A stretch of DNA of 64,000 nt from the IMG/VR virus record IMGVR_UViG_3300035181_000401, positions 23,460 through 87,459 of that record; one strand, given 5' to 3'. The position numbers and the translations under genes are program-made. This document shows, piece after piece, positions 46,352 through 53,123 of the stretch. The notes beneath the pieces are model-generated. The model was not told the DNA's origin. It searched no databases and saw only the letters and a program-made list of their open reading frames with translations. Source of the stretch: a virus. Positions within the stretch are counted from its first letter, which is position 1. The number at the start of each line of letters is the position of its first letter.

Positions 46352-47041
46352 TCACACTGTGATGCCCAGTTTCGCAATCCGGGAAAGCATGTTGCAGACT
46401 CCGGAAGCGTACCACTGTCCACCCCTAGGCGTGGCAACCTGTAGGGCGTTCATTTGATCCGCAATCTGTGACAACGTCAACCCGCCCCGCTTGAGGGCTA
46501 GCAGGGTCGGTGCCACGTGCCGGGCGCACGCGTCCGCGTTTGCCTTCACTGCAACGGCACTAGCGGCCCGGGCTCGATCCCCTGCCGTGGGGTCTTTGTG
46601 GGCGTGCATCCCGAGGGCCTTCCCTGCCGCTTTCTTTGCTGCAAGGGCTACCCTAGTCCGCTCCCCGATCATCCGCCTTTCTTGTTCCGCGATGGTAGCC
46701 TTAACGTGCAACGTGAGGCGGTCCGCTGTAAGCCCGTCCTCCACAGTGACAAGGGGAACCCTGTTCATAAGGCCCGCGATGACCTCTACGTCACGCGACA
46801 AGCGGTCAAGCTTGGATACCAGCAAGGCAGAGCCTTTATTGCGCCTGACGGCCTCTAAGGCTGCTGCAAGGCCCGGCCTGACATCGGGCGGAAGCTTTCC
46901 CGATGCGATGTCCTCGAATGACCCGAGGACGGTATGCCCGACAGTGAAGGCCCGCATAGCCTCCGCTTGAGCATCAAGGCCCGCCCTGCTGTCTCCCTGT
47001 TCCTTTGTGCTGACCCGTCGATAGAGGACAAACGTCCGCAT
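46352..47041 (-). CDS. Serine recombinase (resolvase/invertase family)
   Basis: 229 aa. [10 protein letters not shown] with the nucleophile Ser11, [41 protein letters not shown] (hinge and long helix), and a C-terminal DNA-binding region [22 protein letters not shown]. Small serine recombinases resolve multimers, invert segments or move elements. It has its own promoter and GGAGG ribosome site, and lies between the DnaA boxes and a direct repeat, an arrangement seen in plasmid maintenance modules. Confidence 0.92.
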   Translation of the reverse strand: MRTFVLYRRVSTKEQGDSRAGLDAQAEAMRAFTVGHTVLGSFEDIASGKLPPDVRPGLAAALEAVRRNKGSALLVSKLDRLSRDVEVIAGLMNRVPLVTVEDGLTADRLTLHVKATIAEQERRMIGERTRVALAAKKAAGKALGMHAHKDPTAGDRARAASAVAVKANADACARHVAPTLLALKRGGLTLSQIADQMNALQVATPRGGQWYASGVCNMLSRIAKLGITV

Positions 47042-47071
47042 AGTGCTACCTCCAATGATGATGGATGCCTC

Positions 47072-47100
47072 ATCATACCGGAGCCCTTACGGATCGTCAA
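47072..47100 (-). promoter_or_regulatory. Promoter of the recombinase gene
   Basis: Minus strand TTGACG - 17 bp - TATGAT, 31 nt before ATG 47041. Confidence 0.8.
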
Positions 47101-47156
47101 CGGTCAGAGACGAAACGTAATCGCGTGGCCTAGGCGCAACGGATTGAATGTCCTTG

Positions 47157-47186
47157 TTGACAGCATGGGCAGGACTGGGGTACAAT
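47157..47186 (+). promoter_or_regulatory. Rightward promoter without a clear gene
   Basis: TTGACA - 18 bp - TACAAT. Downstream 47.2-47.5 kb has no convincing coding frame; it may make an RNA or regulate the recombinase site by transcription. Confidence 0.72.
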
Positions 47187-47258
47187 GGACGAACGGCCCG
47201 TGCTGTCATATTTCAGGATCGTAGGCGAAGGATGGAGGCGGCGCGGCCATGCGTTAAG

Positions 47259-47315
47259 CCACGCTCTCGATAAATCCTATATTTACACTTGTCCTGTCCC
47301 ACGCTCTCGATAAAT
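47259..47315. repeat. 17-bp direct repeat, possible recombinase site
   Basis: CCACGCTCTCGATAAAT occurs at 47259-47275 and again at 47299-47315, 40 bp apart. Related ATTTAT half-sites in inverted orientation lie at about 47,410-47,445. Upstream of the serine recombinase gene, where res or attachment sites often are. Confidence 0.62.
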
Positions 47316-47513
47316 GTAGGTTTCCGCTTTCCGCCCTGTTCTGGTGCATGTCAGCCACAGCACTCGTTGTGCAGCCTTTACGCGTGCAATGTCAGTCCGA
47401 GCGGACACGCCTAGCATTTATGACGGCTGCTGCGCATTTATCACTGAGGCGTGCCACCTCCAGAAATTTTTCAGAATTTTTCGGTAGACACGCATCTATT
47501 AGGGTTTCCCCTA

Positions 47514-47542
47514 TAGACAAAACCACGTTTTCGCGTTATAAT
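47514..47542 (+). promoter_or_regulatory. Strong rightward promoter of a structured RNA
   Basis: TAGACA - 17 bp - TATAAT, a perfect -10. The motif GTTTCCCCTATAG just before it recalls the GTTTGCCCTAGT motif of the island junctions. Confidence 0.8.
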
Positions 47543-47548
47543 CAAAGC

Positions 47549-47811
47549 ACTTGTGCGGCGAAGGTGCTATAGGGATTAGACAGTAGGAGTCCTCCTTCAA
47601 TATTGATCTTCTATGTCCCTTCGGGACACAGAGTCTCTACGTAGAGACAGTCTCATGGAGACATCCTCATTGAGTATTCTTATTGAGAGGGGGACGACTT
47701 GAGGGAGAGGGACACCTTGTGTACTAGGAAGTCCTGATGTAGAAGTTCTGATGTAGGAAAGCCTCCTAGGCAGATGTCCTATGTGGATGTCTGTCTAGGA
47801 GGCTTCTTGTC
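47549..47811 (+). ncRNA. Candidate structured small RNA, about 260 nt
   Basis: From the promoter at 47514-47542 to the terminator at 47761-47803 there is dense secondary structure: AGGAG-TC-CTCCT, TGTCCC-TTC-GGGACA (47614-47628), the 16-bp palindrome GTCTCTACGTAGAGAC (47633-47648) and a repeated CTGATGTAG (47734, 47748). The only open frame of note is a 29-codon one from ATG 47613 without a ribosome site. An RNA product is the simpler reading. Confidence 0.55.
47761..47811 (+). terminator. Terminator at the island's right edge
   Basis: GCCTCCTAG...CTAGGAGGC long stem (near-perfect through CAGA/TCTG) followed by TTCTTGTCTT. Probably also serves the leftward block from the other side. Confidence 0.75.
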
Positions 47812-47919
47812 TTAATGATCGAGATGAGGGACGGAGTAGTGAGGATCGGAGGTTAGCCACCAATCGAACAGGAAGAAGACGACTACCAGTCCCAGCACCC
47901 AGTCAGCACTGAGAGTCAT
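47812..47919 (-). CDS. 35-aa membrane micropeptide
   Basis: MTLSADWVLGLVVVFFLFDWWL then SDPHYSVPHLDH. One membrane helix. Starts inside the end of the upstream gene (17-nt overlap); no separate ribosome site. Confidence 0.48.
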   Translation of the reverse strand: MTLSADWVLGLVVVFFLFDWWLTSDPHYSVPHLDH

Positions 47920-48070
47920 GGGAGTCAAGGTAGGCTCTCGTCCACCCTTCGTTCCAGTCAGCCCATGCACAGGTGAACAAGGGGTAGGGGTTGGTTCCGT
48001 TCCCTGTCTTGGAGTCCTCGTTGACGTAGGCTTGGTAGCCTTGTTCGTATGCGTCAGTGCCGTAGGTCAT
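47903..48070 (-). CDS. RMF-like mini-protein (ribosome modulation factor type), 55 aa
   Basis: MTYGTDAYEQGYQAYVNEDSKTGNGTNPYPLF...WADWNEGWTRAYLD. The AYxxGYxA...NPY...WxxGWxxA layout resembles ribosome modulation factor, which dimerises 70S ribosomes in stationary phase. A second RMF-like gene lies at 48,297-48,452 and a third at 51,700-51,840. AAGGAGAAGCAAGG precedes the ATG. Confidence 0.66.
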   Translation of the reverse strand: MTYGTDAYEQGYQAYVNEDSKTGNGTNPYPLFTCAWADWNEGWTRAYLDSHDSQC

Positions 48071-48297
48071 CCTTGCTTCTCCTTGAAGAAGCGTCCTCGG
48101 AGTCCGCACTTGGATGAGAAGACGGAGATGAACCGAGGGGCACGTTCGGTGGAACAGTCGAGGTGTCCGATGGTGTGCGTCCGTCCAGTCACAGGGTCCG
48201 GATTGGATTGACGGATGTCTCGTGCGCAGTGCTCGTAGCCATACAACTCACGTTCGGTGGAGTAGTGGGCACAGTTCTTGCAGATGGGATATGTCAT
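48067..48297 (-). CDS. 76-aa Cys-rich protein
   Basis: MTYPICKNCAHYSTERELYGYEHCARD...LDCSTERAPRF...KCGLRGRFF: CxxC and further Cys/His suggest two zinc sites. It lies between two RMF-like genes and overlaps both. Unknown. Confidence 0.72.
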   Translation of the reverse strand: MTYPICKNCAHYSTERELYGYEHCARDIRQSNPDPVTGRTHTIGHLDCSTERAPRFISVFSSKCGLRGRFFKEKQG

Positions 48298-48452
48298 CAG
48301 TCCTCCCAGTCCGGGTCGTCTTCGTCACAGGCTCGTGCAGCGAACCAGCCCTCGTCCCAGTCAGCTTCCTCGGTGGAGCCGATGGGGTAGGGATTCTGGT
48401 CATGCCAGAAGCCGTCCCAGTAGGCGTCTTTGCCTTCTTGGTATGCAGACAT
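48297..48452 (-). CDS. RMF-like mini-protein, 51 aa, acidic
   Basis: MSAYQEGKDAYWDGFWHDQNPYPIGSTEEADWDEGWFAAR...: same AYxxGxxA, NPYP and WxxGW pattern as the 47,903 gene but acidic at the C-terminus (CDEDDPDWED), unlike basic cellular RMF. It may bind RMF sites differently or be an antagonist. Confidence 0.64.
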   Translation of the reverse strand: MSAYQEGKDAYWDGFWHDQNPYPIGSTEEADWDEGWFAARACDEDDPDWED

Positions 48453-48460
48453 GCGTCTCC

Positions 48461-48577
48461 TTAGTCGTCAGAACAGAGAATGAGCATCACCAGCAAGTCA
48501 CCGATGAACTCGAAGATGGCTGGGATGTACCAGCCCGCCCACACGATCAGGAGGGCGAGGACGATCCAGCCTACCAT
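48461..48577 (-). CDS. 38-aa membrane micropeptide
   Basis: MVGWIVLALLIVWAGWYIPAI... nearly all hydrophobic, ending LILCSDD. Start overlaps the upstream stop. Unknown. Confidence 0.52.
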   Translation of the reverse strand: MVGWIVLALLIVWAGWYIPAIFEFIGDLLVMLILCSDD

Positions 48578-48771
48578 TGCAGACGCTTCTCACGACAGCG
48601 GTTGATGGCACCTGCCTTGGTGGTGTGGTAGGTCCACACGTCGTCATCCTCGTACTTCGCCATCCAGCGTTCGATGTTGCTGTTGTACTTGAAGATGATC
48701 GGACGTTCAGCCCGGTAGGAAGTCTCGAAGAGGTAGACGACCAGCATCAGGAGGGCAAACCAGAAGATCAT
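48571..48771 (-). CDS. 66-aa protein with N-terminal membrane helix
   Basis: MIFWFALLMLVVYLFETSYRAERP, then a soluble part with KYNSNIERWMAKYEDDDVWTYHTTK; amber stop. Overlaps the upstream gene by 4 nt. Unknown. Confidence 0.68.
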   Translation of the reverse strand: MIFWFALLMLVVYLFETSYRAERPIIFKYNSNIERWMAKYEDDDVWTYHTTKAGAINRCREKRLQW

Positions 48772-49232
48772 ACCAGTCGTTCCTCTGAGAAGACCCCGAA
48801 GAGCCAGATGTGCTCGATGCTGTGGACTCCGTAGTCGCCATGAGGCACCCAGCGAGCGATCCGCTCGAATTCTTCCTCCGTGAAGAGGCCCGCATACACG
48901 GTTTCCGGATCGTCACCTTCTTCACGGTACTCCCAGCGGGTGTCCCACTGGTGGCGCTTGCCCTTCACGTTGTCTGCCCAGCGGCGGATCAGCGGGAGGT
49001 CTTCCATCTCGATGAAGGAAGTGGCCGTCAGGTAGTCGGCGTCGTTGCTGTCTGCCTTCACCACCAGCATGTAGCGGGGAGGGAGGGCATTGCAGACGAT
49101 TTCCTTCTTCGAGGACTGGACGGCTGTCCAATCAAATTGAGGTGCAGCCGTCAGGAGAGGTGCAGGGCCGAAGGTGATCTTGCCTACGGATGTCGGGTCG
49201 TAGTATCCCGAGATGTCAAGGATGCCGCTCAT
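48768..49232 (-). CDS. Unknown protein, 154 aa
   Basis: MSGILDISGYYDPTSVGKITFGPAP...; a soluble alpha/beta protein with WEYREEGDDPETVYAGLFTEEEF. Start in ATGA overlap with the preceding stop. Confidence 0.74.
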   Translation of the reverse strand: MSGILDISGYYDPTSVGKITFGPAPLLTAAPQFDWTAVQSSKKEIVCNALPPRYMLVVKADSNDADYLTATSFIEMEDLPLIRRWADNVKGKRHQWDTRWEYREEGDDPETVYAGLFTEEEFERIARWVPHGDYGVHSIEHIWLFGVFSEERLV

Positions 49233-49471
49233 CGTTCCTGTCCTACCCACTCGTTTTTCGGGCTCTTCGGACCCAGTTCGATCCGGACCTTCGTCAGAGT
49301 TGCACCCATCGGCTCACCTCGCATGTCATGTTGTTGTGACACATCCCAGTGGACCTTCTTGACGGTGTAGCCCGGACTGTTGGCCTCCACGTACTCGCGG
49401 ACCATCTTTTCCAGCGCGTCACGTCCGAGTTCGGCTGTGATGTTGATGTTCAGGTTGCCGAGGATGCTCAT
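49229..49471 (-). CDS. 80-aa unknown protein
   Basis: MSILGNLNINITAELGRDALEKMVREYVEAN... N-terminal strand and helix, then VKKVHWDVSQQHD. Overlaps neighbours at both ends. Unknown. Confidence 0.73.
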   Translation of the reverse strand: MSILGNLNINITAELGRDALEKMVREYVEANSPGYTVKKVHWDVSQQHDMRGEPMGATLTKVRIELGPKSPKNEWVGQER

Positions 49472-49638
49472 TCGGGCGTCCCTTCCGGCTCGCAGAAGAG
49501 GACGACTTCGCCTTCCTCGGTGATGCCGAAGGCGTTGACGGAAGGGTAGGCGTAAATGTCGCCCACAGTGACTTCCAGCACCACTTCCAGATCATCCGGG
49601 AGGACTCGAAGAGCTTCCCGCAGTTGTTTGACGTTCAT
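49468..49638 (-). CDS. 56-aa unknown protein
   Basis: MNVKQLREALRVLPDDLEVVLEVTVGDIYAYPSVNAFG... ATG 49638 after AAGGAGAAAC. The pattern (LREAL..LPDDLEV) is common in small phage proteins of unknown role. Confidence 0.74.
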   Translation of the reverse strand: MNVKQLREALRVLPDDLEVVLEVTVGDIYAYPSVNAFGITEEGEVVLFCEPEGTPE

Positions 49639-49940
49639 GTTTCTCCTTGTTCGATTGCGATGCAGAGCCAATAGGTTGTGCTACGCTCTCCAACTTTCCG
49701 TTGCCCGGTGGTCGGGTCGTACTCGTCGAAGATGTCCCACGTTGTATTGGCTCCGAGGATGGGGTAGTCTGTGCCTTCCAGCCCCCACTCCGTCTCCATT
49801 TCACCACGCCCGCTGAAGCCCATGTAACCTCCCTCGGGGTTGCTGAAGGACGAAAAGACCCGAAGACGGGTCATGTGTTCGTTGCGGATGGCGTCGAAGA
49901 CAGCCCGGGAAGTGGGCCAGCGTGTCCACTCCTTGCTCAT
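49635..49940 (-). CDS. 101-aa unknown protein
   Basis: MSKEWTRWPTSRAVFDAIRNEHMTRLRVF... with GGYMGFSGRGEMETEWG; beta-rich. Overlaps the upstream stop (ATGA). Confidence 0.73.
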   Translation of the reverse strand: MSKEWTRWPTSRAVFDAIRNEHMTRLRVFSSFSNPEGGYMGFSGRGEMETEWGLEGTDYPILGANTTWDIFDEYDPTTGQRKVGERSTTYWLCIAIEQGET

Positions 49941-50080
49941 GGCCGTCCGATCTGGTGAACTTCCTCCACGAAACGCAGCATCCGTGCGAACTGAGCGAAC
50001 GTCAGGCCGTGGGTGATGTTTTTCGGAGCGTTGTGCCAGAGTCGAAGGACTTGTGCTCCCGTCAGAGGTTGAGGTGTCAC
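49937..50080 (-). CDS. 47-aa unknown protein, GTG start
   Basis: GTG 50080 in GTGA overlap. VTPQPLTGAQVLRLWHNAPKN...; helical. Unknown. Confidence 0.64.
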   Translation of the reverse strand: MTPQPLTGAQVLRLWHNAPKNITHGLTFAQFARMLRFVEEVHQIGRP

Positions 50081-50340
50081 GCGATGTACTCCTTGGGCAG
50101 CTTCCCTCCGTCTTCTCCCGGCAGCCAGTACCTCCACTGGATGTCCTTGTGCAGAGACTTCCGGGAAGCCCACTCCGCAGCGGCTTCCGGCGTCATCCAG
50201 CGATGAGCACAGAAGCTCCACTGCTCGCCGTCCCACCAGCGGTAGACGCGGAAAGCTGTGGCTTCGATGGAAGCGGGCCACCAGCCCACAAAGGGAGGCT
50301 TCCCCTTGCGGTACATGGCCTCCGTGATGACTTCAGGCAT
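50077..50340 (-). CDS. 87-aa Trp-rich protein
   Basis: MPEVITEAMYRKGKPPFVGWWPASIEATAFRVYRWWDG..., eight or more Trp. Reads like a small binding domain; unknown. Confidence 0.72.
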   Translation of the reverse strand: MPEVITEAMYRKGKPPFVGWWPASIEATAFRVYRWWDGEQWSFCAHRWMTPEAAAEWASRKSLHKDIQWRYWLPGEDGGKLPKEYIA

Positions 50341-50776
50341 CGACGGTGTTGTCCGCCTCGATCTGCTCGGCGATCATGTCGTCGATTTCCTTGGCGGAGG
50401 GCAGACCTGCGAAGTCGCGTGCCTTGGCTTCGGCGATGGAGTAGAGCATGTTGAACAGCACCCCTTCCATCGTCGGCACGCCCGCTTCCGAACGGGCTTC
50501 CGCCAGCTTGTGCAGGTCGTGCGCCTTCAGCAGACCCACCAGCAGACCTTCGACTTCACGCGTGCGTTCCGCGAGGAAATCGATGAGCATGTCACGGAAG
50601 CCGAGTTCCGCCGCGATGGCGTACTTCGAGTGGAGGTCTTCGGCCGTCATGGCTTCCATGTGGCGCGTGAAGTAGCCGTCCTTGGCATCCATCTGGAGGG
50701 TGTCACGCTGGGCGTAGTTGGTGGTCGAGCCGAACAGCGGGTGGACGGAGAGGGTGTCCTGAGAATCGGTACGCAT
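50333..50776 (-). CDS. 147-aa helical protein
   Basis: ATG 50776 after AAAGGACTTTCCACCC. MRTDSQDTLSVHPLFGS... then long helices and an acidic end (SAKEIDDMIAEQIEADNTVDA). Its first 70 nt overlap the end of the SLOG-like gene. Unknown. Confidence 0.74.
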   Translation of the reverse strand: MRTDSQDTLSVHPLFGSTTNYAQRDTLQMDAKDGYFTRHMEAMTAEDLHSKYAIAAELGFRDMLIDFLAERTREVEGLLVGLLKAHDLHKLAEARSEAGVPTMEGVLFNMLYSIAEAKARDFAGLPSAKEIDDMIAEQIEADNTVDA

Positions 50777-51164
50777 GGGTGGAAAGTCCTTTCTTGATTG
50801 CGCGAGAGTGCATGTCACGGCTGCCCGTGCTTTTGCCATCCCACAGTAGTAGGAGAGCGTCGGCGAAGTCCGCCATCCGCTGATTTCTGTCGTGTCCAGC
50901 ACGGGCATTGTACATCACGCCGTCGCTTCGGACCTTCACCACGGCTCCGGGAGCCTTGATGTCGTCCCAGTCGGCTGGGAACGGATGCCATTGTAACCCA
51001 TTCTTCTTGGCGAAGTCAAGGCCCAACGCATCCGCTCCTTTTGCCATTCCGCAGACAACTTCGATGGACTTCTTGTGTGCCTTCCAGATGCCAGAGTCAA
51101 CAAGAGCCCATCTCAGGCATTCGTAGTCGGTGATTGAACGACTGCCTGCGACGATGAGCTTCAC
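50703..51164 (-). CDS. SLOG-domain protein (DUF2493/YspA-like)
   Basis: 153 aa, GTG start in GTGA overlap. KLIVAGSRSITDY at the N-terminus, VVCGMAKGADALG near 39-51, PFPADWDD, GHDRNQRMADFADALLLLWDGKSTGS near 93-118: the full DUF2493/SLOG pattern. SLOG folds bind nucleotide-derived ligands and occur in defence and cytokinin-type enzymes. Here a nucleotide-sensing or nucleotide-sequestering role is possible but unproven. Confidence 0.83.
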   Translation of the reverse strand: MKLIVAGSRSITDYECLRWALVDSGIWKAHKKSIEVVCGMAKGADALGLDFAKKNGLQWHPFPADWDDIKAPGAVVKVRSDGVMYNARAGHDRNQRMADFADALLLLWDGKSTGSRDMHSRAIKKGLSTHAYRFSGHPLRPPAVRLDHQLRPA

Positions 51165-51388
51165 GGGTTGCAGGGAACCCCGCCGCCGTTCGCACCGATG
51201 ACTTGGTGCAGTGTGCCGTCGTATTGCTGGACGTACTTGTAGCCCGCTTGGCAGACGGAACCGTCGCCCACAGGGGTTGGGTGGTGCCCGAATATTGCGG
51301 GGACGACGACAGCGAGGATGATGCCGACGATTACCACGCAGATCATCAGTTCGATGAGCGTGAAGCCTTGTGTCCGAAATTTGTACAC
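51161..51388 (-). CDS. Type IV prepilin-like protein
   Basis: 75 aa, GTG start after AAGGAGG. A class III signal (MYKFRTQG / FTLIELM) with Glu at +5 and a 20-residue hydrophobic helix, then a short C-terminal part with two Cys (SVCQAG, VPCNP) able to form the pilin-type disulphide. It would be cut and methylated by host prepilin peptidase and inserted in the inner membrane. Too small for a major pilin; resembles a minor or pseudopilin head. Confidence 0.85.
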   Translation of the reverse strand: MYKFRTQGFTLIELMICVVIVGIILAVVVPAIFGHHPTPVGDGSVCQAGYKYVQQYDGTLHQVIGANGGGVPCNP

Positions 51389-51399
51389 GTTTTCCTCCT

Positions 51400-51609
51400 T
51401 CAGTCGAACATATCGCTGATGACTTCAGCGACGACGATGGCTTCCACCACGTCGAGAAGGGACGGGCCGTCATCGTAGACGACAGTCTCTTCCACGATCA
51501 CGTCCGTGCTTCTACGAGCGGGGGCCGAAGTCGTCCGTTTCGCGTTGGGGGAGCCCTGTGGGGCGTACCCGGGGATTCTTCGAGTAATCTTGGGGGATGG
51601 GGTGCCGAT
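51400..51609 (-). CDS. 69-aa protein with AUC start
   Basis: AAGGAGG is followed by CCC ATC ATC (51612, 51609). The frame then reads GTPSPKITRRIPGYAPQG... and ends with a hydrophobic acidic stretch YDDGPSLLDVVEAIVVAEVI. No standard start is near; TTG 51663 lies inside the neighbouring gene without a ribosome site. Overlaps the 51,512-51,703 gene. Unknown function. Confidence 0.55.
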   Translation of the reverse strand: MGTPSPKITRRIPGYAPQGSPNAKRTTSAPARRSTDVIVEETVVYDDGPSLLDVVEAIVVAEVISDMFD

Positions 51610-51703
51610 GATGGGCCTCCTTGTATTCGGTTTCGTGGTTGATGAGAGCCCATGAGAAGGCAACAGCCATCAGGGCGGGAAGGATGAAGTAGCGGAGCTT
51701 CAT
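51512..51703 (-). CDS. 63-aa protein with N-terminal signal/anchor
   Basis: MKLRYFILPALMAVAFSWALINHETEYKEAHH...: a short basic start and hydrophobic helix, then a hydrophilic domain. It overlaps the next gene by about 98 nt in another frame, a spanin-like nesting, though no lipobox partner is seen. Confidence 0.62.
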   Translation of the reverse strand: MKLRYFILPALMAVAFSWALINHETEYKEAHHRHPIPQDYSKNPRVRPTGLPQRETDDFGPRS

Positions 51704-51840
51704 TGGCTGGCCTCATTCCAGCCTTTACGCCAGAGGGCTGCAACTTGGCTCCAACTACGGTGAGGACATGCCGTGATTGGCAAGCCCATCTGGAACGCAA
51801 TTCTTCCTCTGTGCCAAGGGGAATAGCCGGAATACCCCAT
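51700..51840 (-). CDS. RMF-like mini-protein, 46 aa
   Basis: MGYSGYSPWHRGRIAFQMGLPITACPHRSWSQVAALWRKGWNEASQ in short reads HRGRIAFQMG...CPH...LWRKGWNEA, the closest of the three to E. coli RMF (RGYQAG...CPY...WLGGWREA). Basic, as expected for binding 16S rRNA. TGATG overlap with RtcB, so it is co-translated with an RNA-repair enzyme. Confidence 0.74.
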   Translation of the reverse strand: MGYSGYSPWHRGRIAFQMGLPITACPHRSWSQVAALWRKGWNEASQ

Positions 51841-53114
51841 CAGTTCCCCTTCACGCAGAGCACGGCCTTGAGGGTGTGGACCACCTCCACCAAGTCCTTC
51901 TGGAGTTCCATGACGACATCGAGGCGCTTGTAGGCACCCGGAATCTCGTCCAGCACATCCACGTCCTTGCGGCATTCGACGCCTTCGGTCTGTGCCACGA
52001 GGTCCGTCAGCGAGAAGCGCCGCTTGGCTTCCGCACGGGACATGGCCCGGCCAGCGCCATGCGAGCACGAACAGTAGGAGTCCGGGTTGCCCTTGCCACG
52101 CACGATGTAGCTCTTCTGACCCATCGAGCCCGGGATGATGCCCAGTTGGTCCTTGCGGGCTTGGATCGCGCCCTTGCGCGTGACCCACACGTTCTGACCG
52201 AAGTGGTTCTCGCGGGAGATGTAGTTGTGGTGGCAGTTCACGGCCTCGCTGGTCAGGACGAACTCCTTGCAGATGTGCTTCCGCAGAGCGGCGATGACGA
52301 CATCCATCATCACGGCACGGTTCGCCAGTGCGTAGTCCTGCGCCCACGTCACTGCTTCCGTGTAGTCCTTGAAGTCCTCCGTGCCATCCGGGATGTAGGC
52401 CAAGTCCTTGTCGGGCAGGTTGATGAAGTATTGCTCCATCGTCTTCTTGGCCTTCTCGATGTAGTGCGAGCCGATCAGGTTGCCGATGCCACGGGAGCCC
52501 GAATGCAGCATGACCCACACGTCGTCGTTCTCGTCCGTGCAGATTTCGATGAAGTGGTTGCCCGAGCCGAGGGAGCCGAGTTGCGGACCAGCCTTCTGCA
52601 CGAAAGCGGAATGACCTCCCATCACCTCGTAAATGACTTGCTGAGGGGCGCGCGTGTAGAGGTCGCCGAACTCTTGCGAGCGCAGCGAAGTCTCTTGATC
52701 GAAGTCCCGGTTGCCGCCCTTGCCCAGCGGGACAGCCGCCTCGATGGCGTCACGGATGGCCTTCAGGCTCTCGGGGAGGTCGCTCGCCTTCATCGACGTG
52801 CGGACAGCGTTCATGCCACAGCCGAGGTCCACGCCGACAGCCGAAGGGATGATCGCGCCGATGGTCGGGACCACGGAACCGACGGTTGCACCCTTGCCCA
52901 AGTGGGCATCCGGCATGAGGGCGATGCCTTGCGGCGCGATGAAGGGCAGGCGGGCGAGGTTCTTGGTCTGCTGGAGAGCGGCGTCTTCCACGTCGATGAC
53001 TTTCTCGATGGCTTGGTCCGCAGTCCCCGGCTCGAAGCCATACGTCGGAACTTCTTTCGTGCCCAGCCATGCCTTGATGGGACGGGAACCTTCTTCGCGG
53101 GTGATGATGGGCAT
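51840..53114 (-). CDS. rtcB: RNA-splicing ligase RtcB
   Basis: 424 aa. GVDLGCGMNAVR near 94 (metal Asp/Cys), GSGNHFIEI near 184, HSGSRGIGN near 206, NCHHNYISRENHFG near 302, and SCSHGAGRAMSR near 368 with the His that takes GMP. All catalytic ligands are visible. Joins 2',3'-cyclic phosphate or 3'-P ends to 5'-OH ends, the break left by anticodon nucleases. Neighbours include a macro-domain protein and a second RNA ligase. Confidence 0.94.
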   Translation of the reverse strand: MPIITREEGSRPIKAWLGTKEVPTYGFEPGTADQAIEKVIDVEDAALQQTKNLARLPFIAPQGIALMPDAHLGKGATVGSVVPTIGAIIPSAVGVDLGCGMNAVRTSMKASDLPESLKAIRDAIEAAVPLGKGGNRDFDQETSLRSQEFGDLYTRAPQQVIYEVMGGHSAFVQKAGPQLGSLGSGNHFIEICTDENDDVWVMLHSGSRGIGNLIGSHYIEKAKKTMEQYFINLPDKDLAYIPDGTEDFKDYTEAVTWAQDYALANRAVMMDVVIAALRKHICKEFVLTSEAVNCHHNYISRENHFGQNVWVTRKGAIQARKDQLGIIPGSMGQKSYIVRGKGNPDSYCSCSHGAGRAMSRAEAKRRFSLTDLVAQTEGVECRKDVDVLDEIPGAYKRLDVVMELQKDLVEVVHTLKAVLCVKGN

Positions 53115-53123
53115 GTGTTTCCT

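Noticed and set aside
46352-47041. The recombinase as proof of a temperate phage
   Set aside because: It is a small resolvase/invertase-type enzyme; no repressor, attP with host match or large integrase is visible, and the gene content is that of a lytic phage.
47348-47572. A 74-codon rightward frame between the recombinase and the RNA candidate
   Set aside because: It spans the 47514-47542 promoter and has no ribosome site; no protein features.
22191-48771. Recoding of UAG to an amino acid because of the CTA tRNA
   Set aside because: Several genes use TAG as their natural stop (22191, 35506, 48571), and core genes contain no in-frame TAG.
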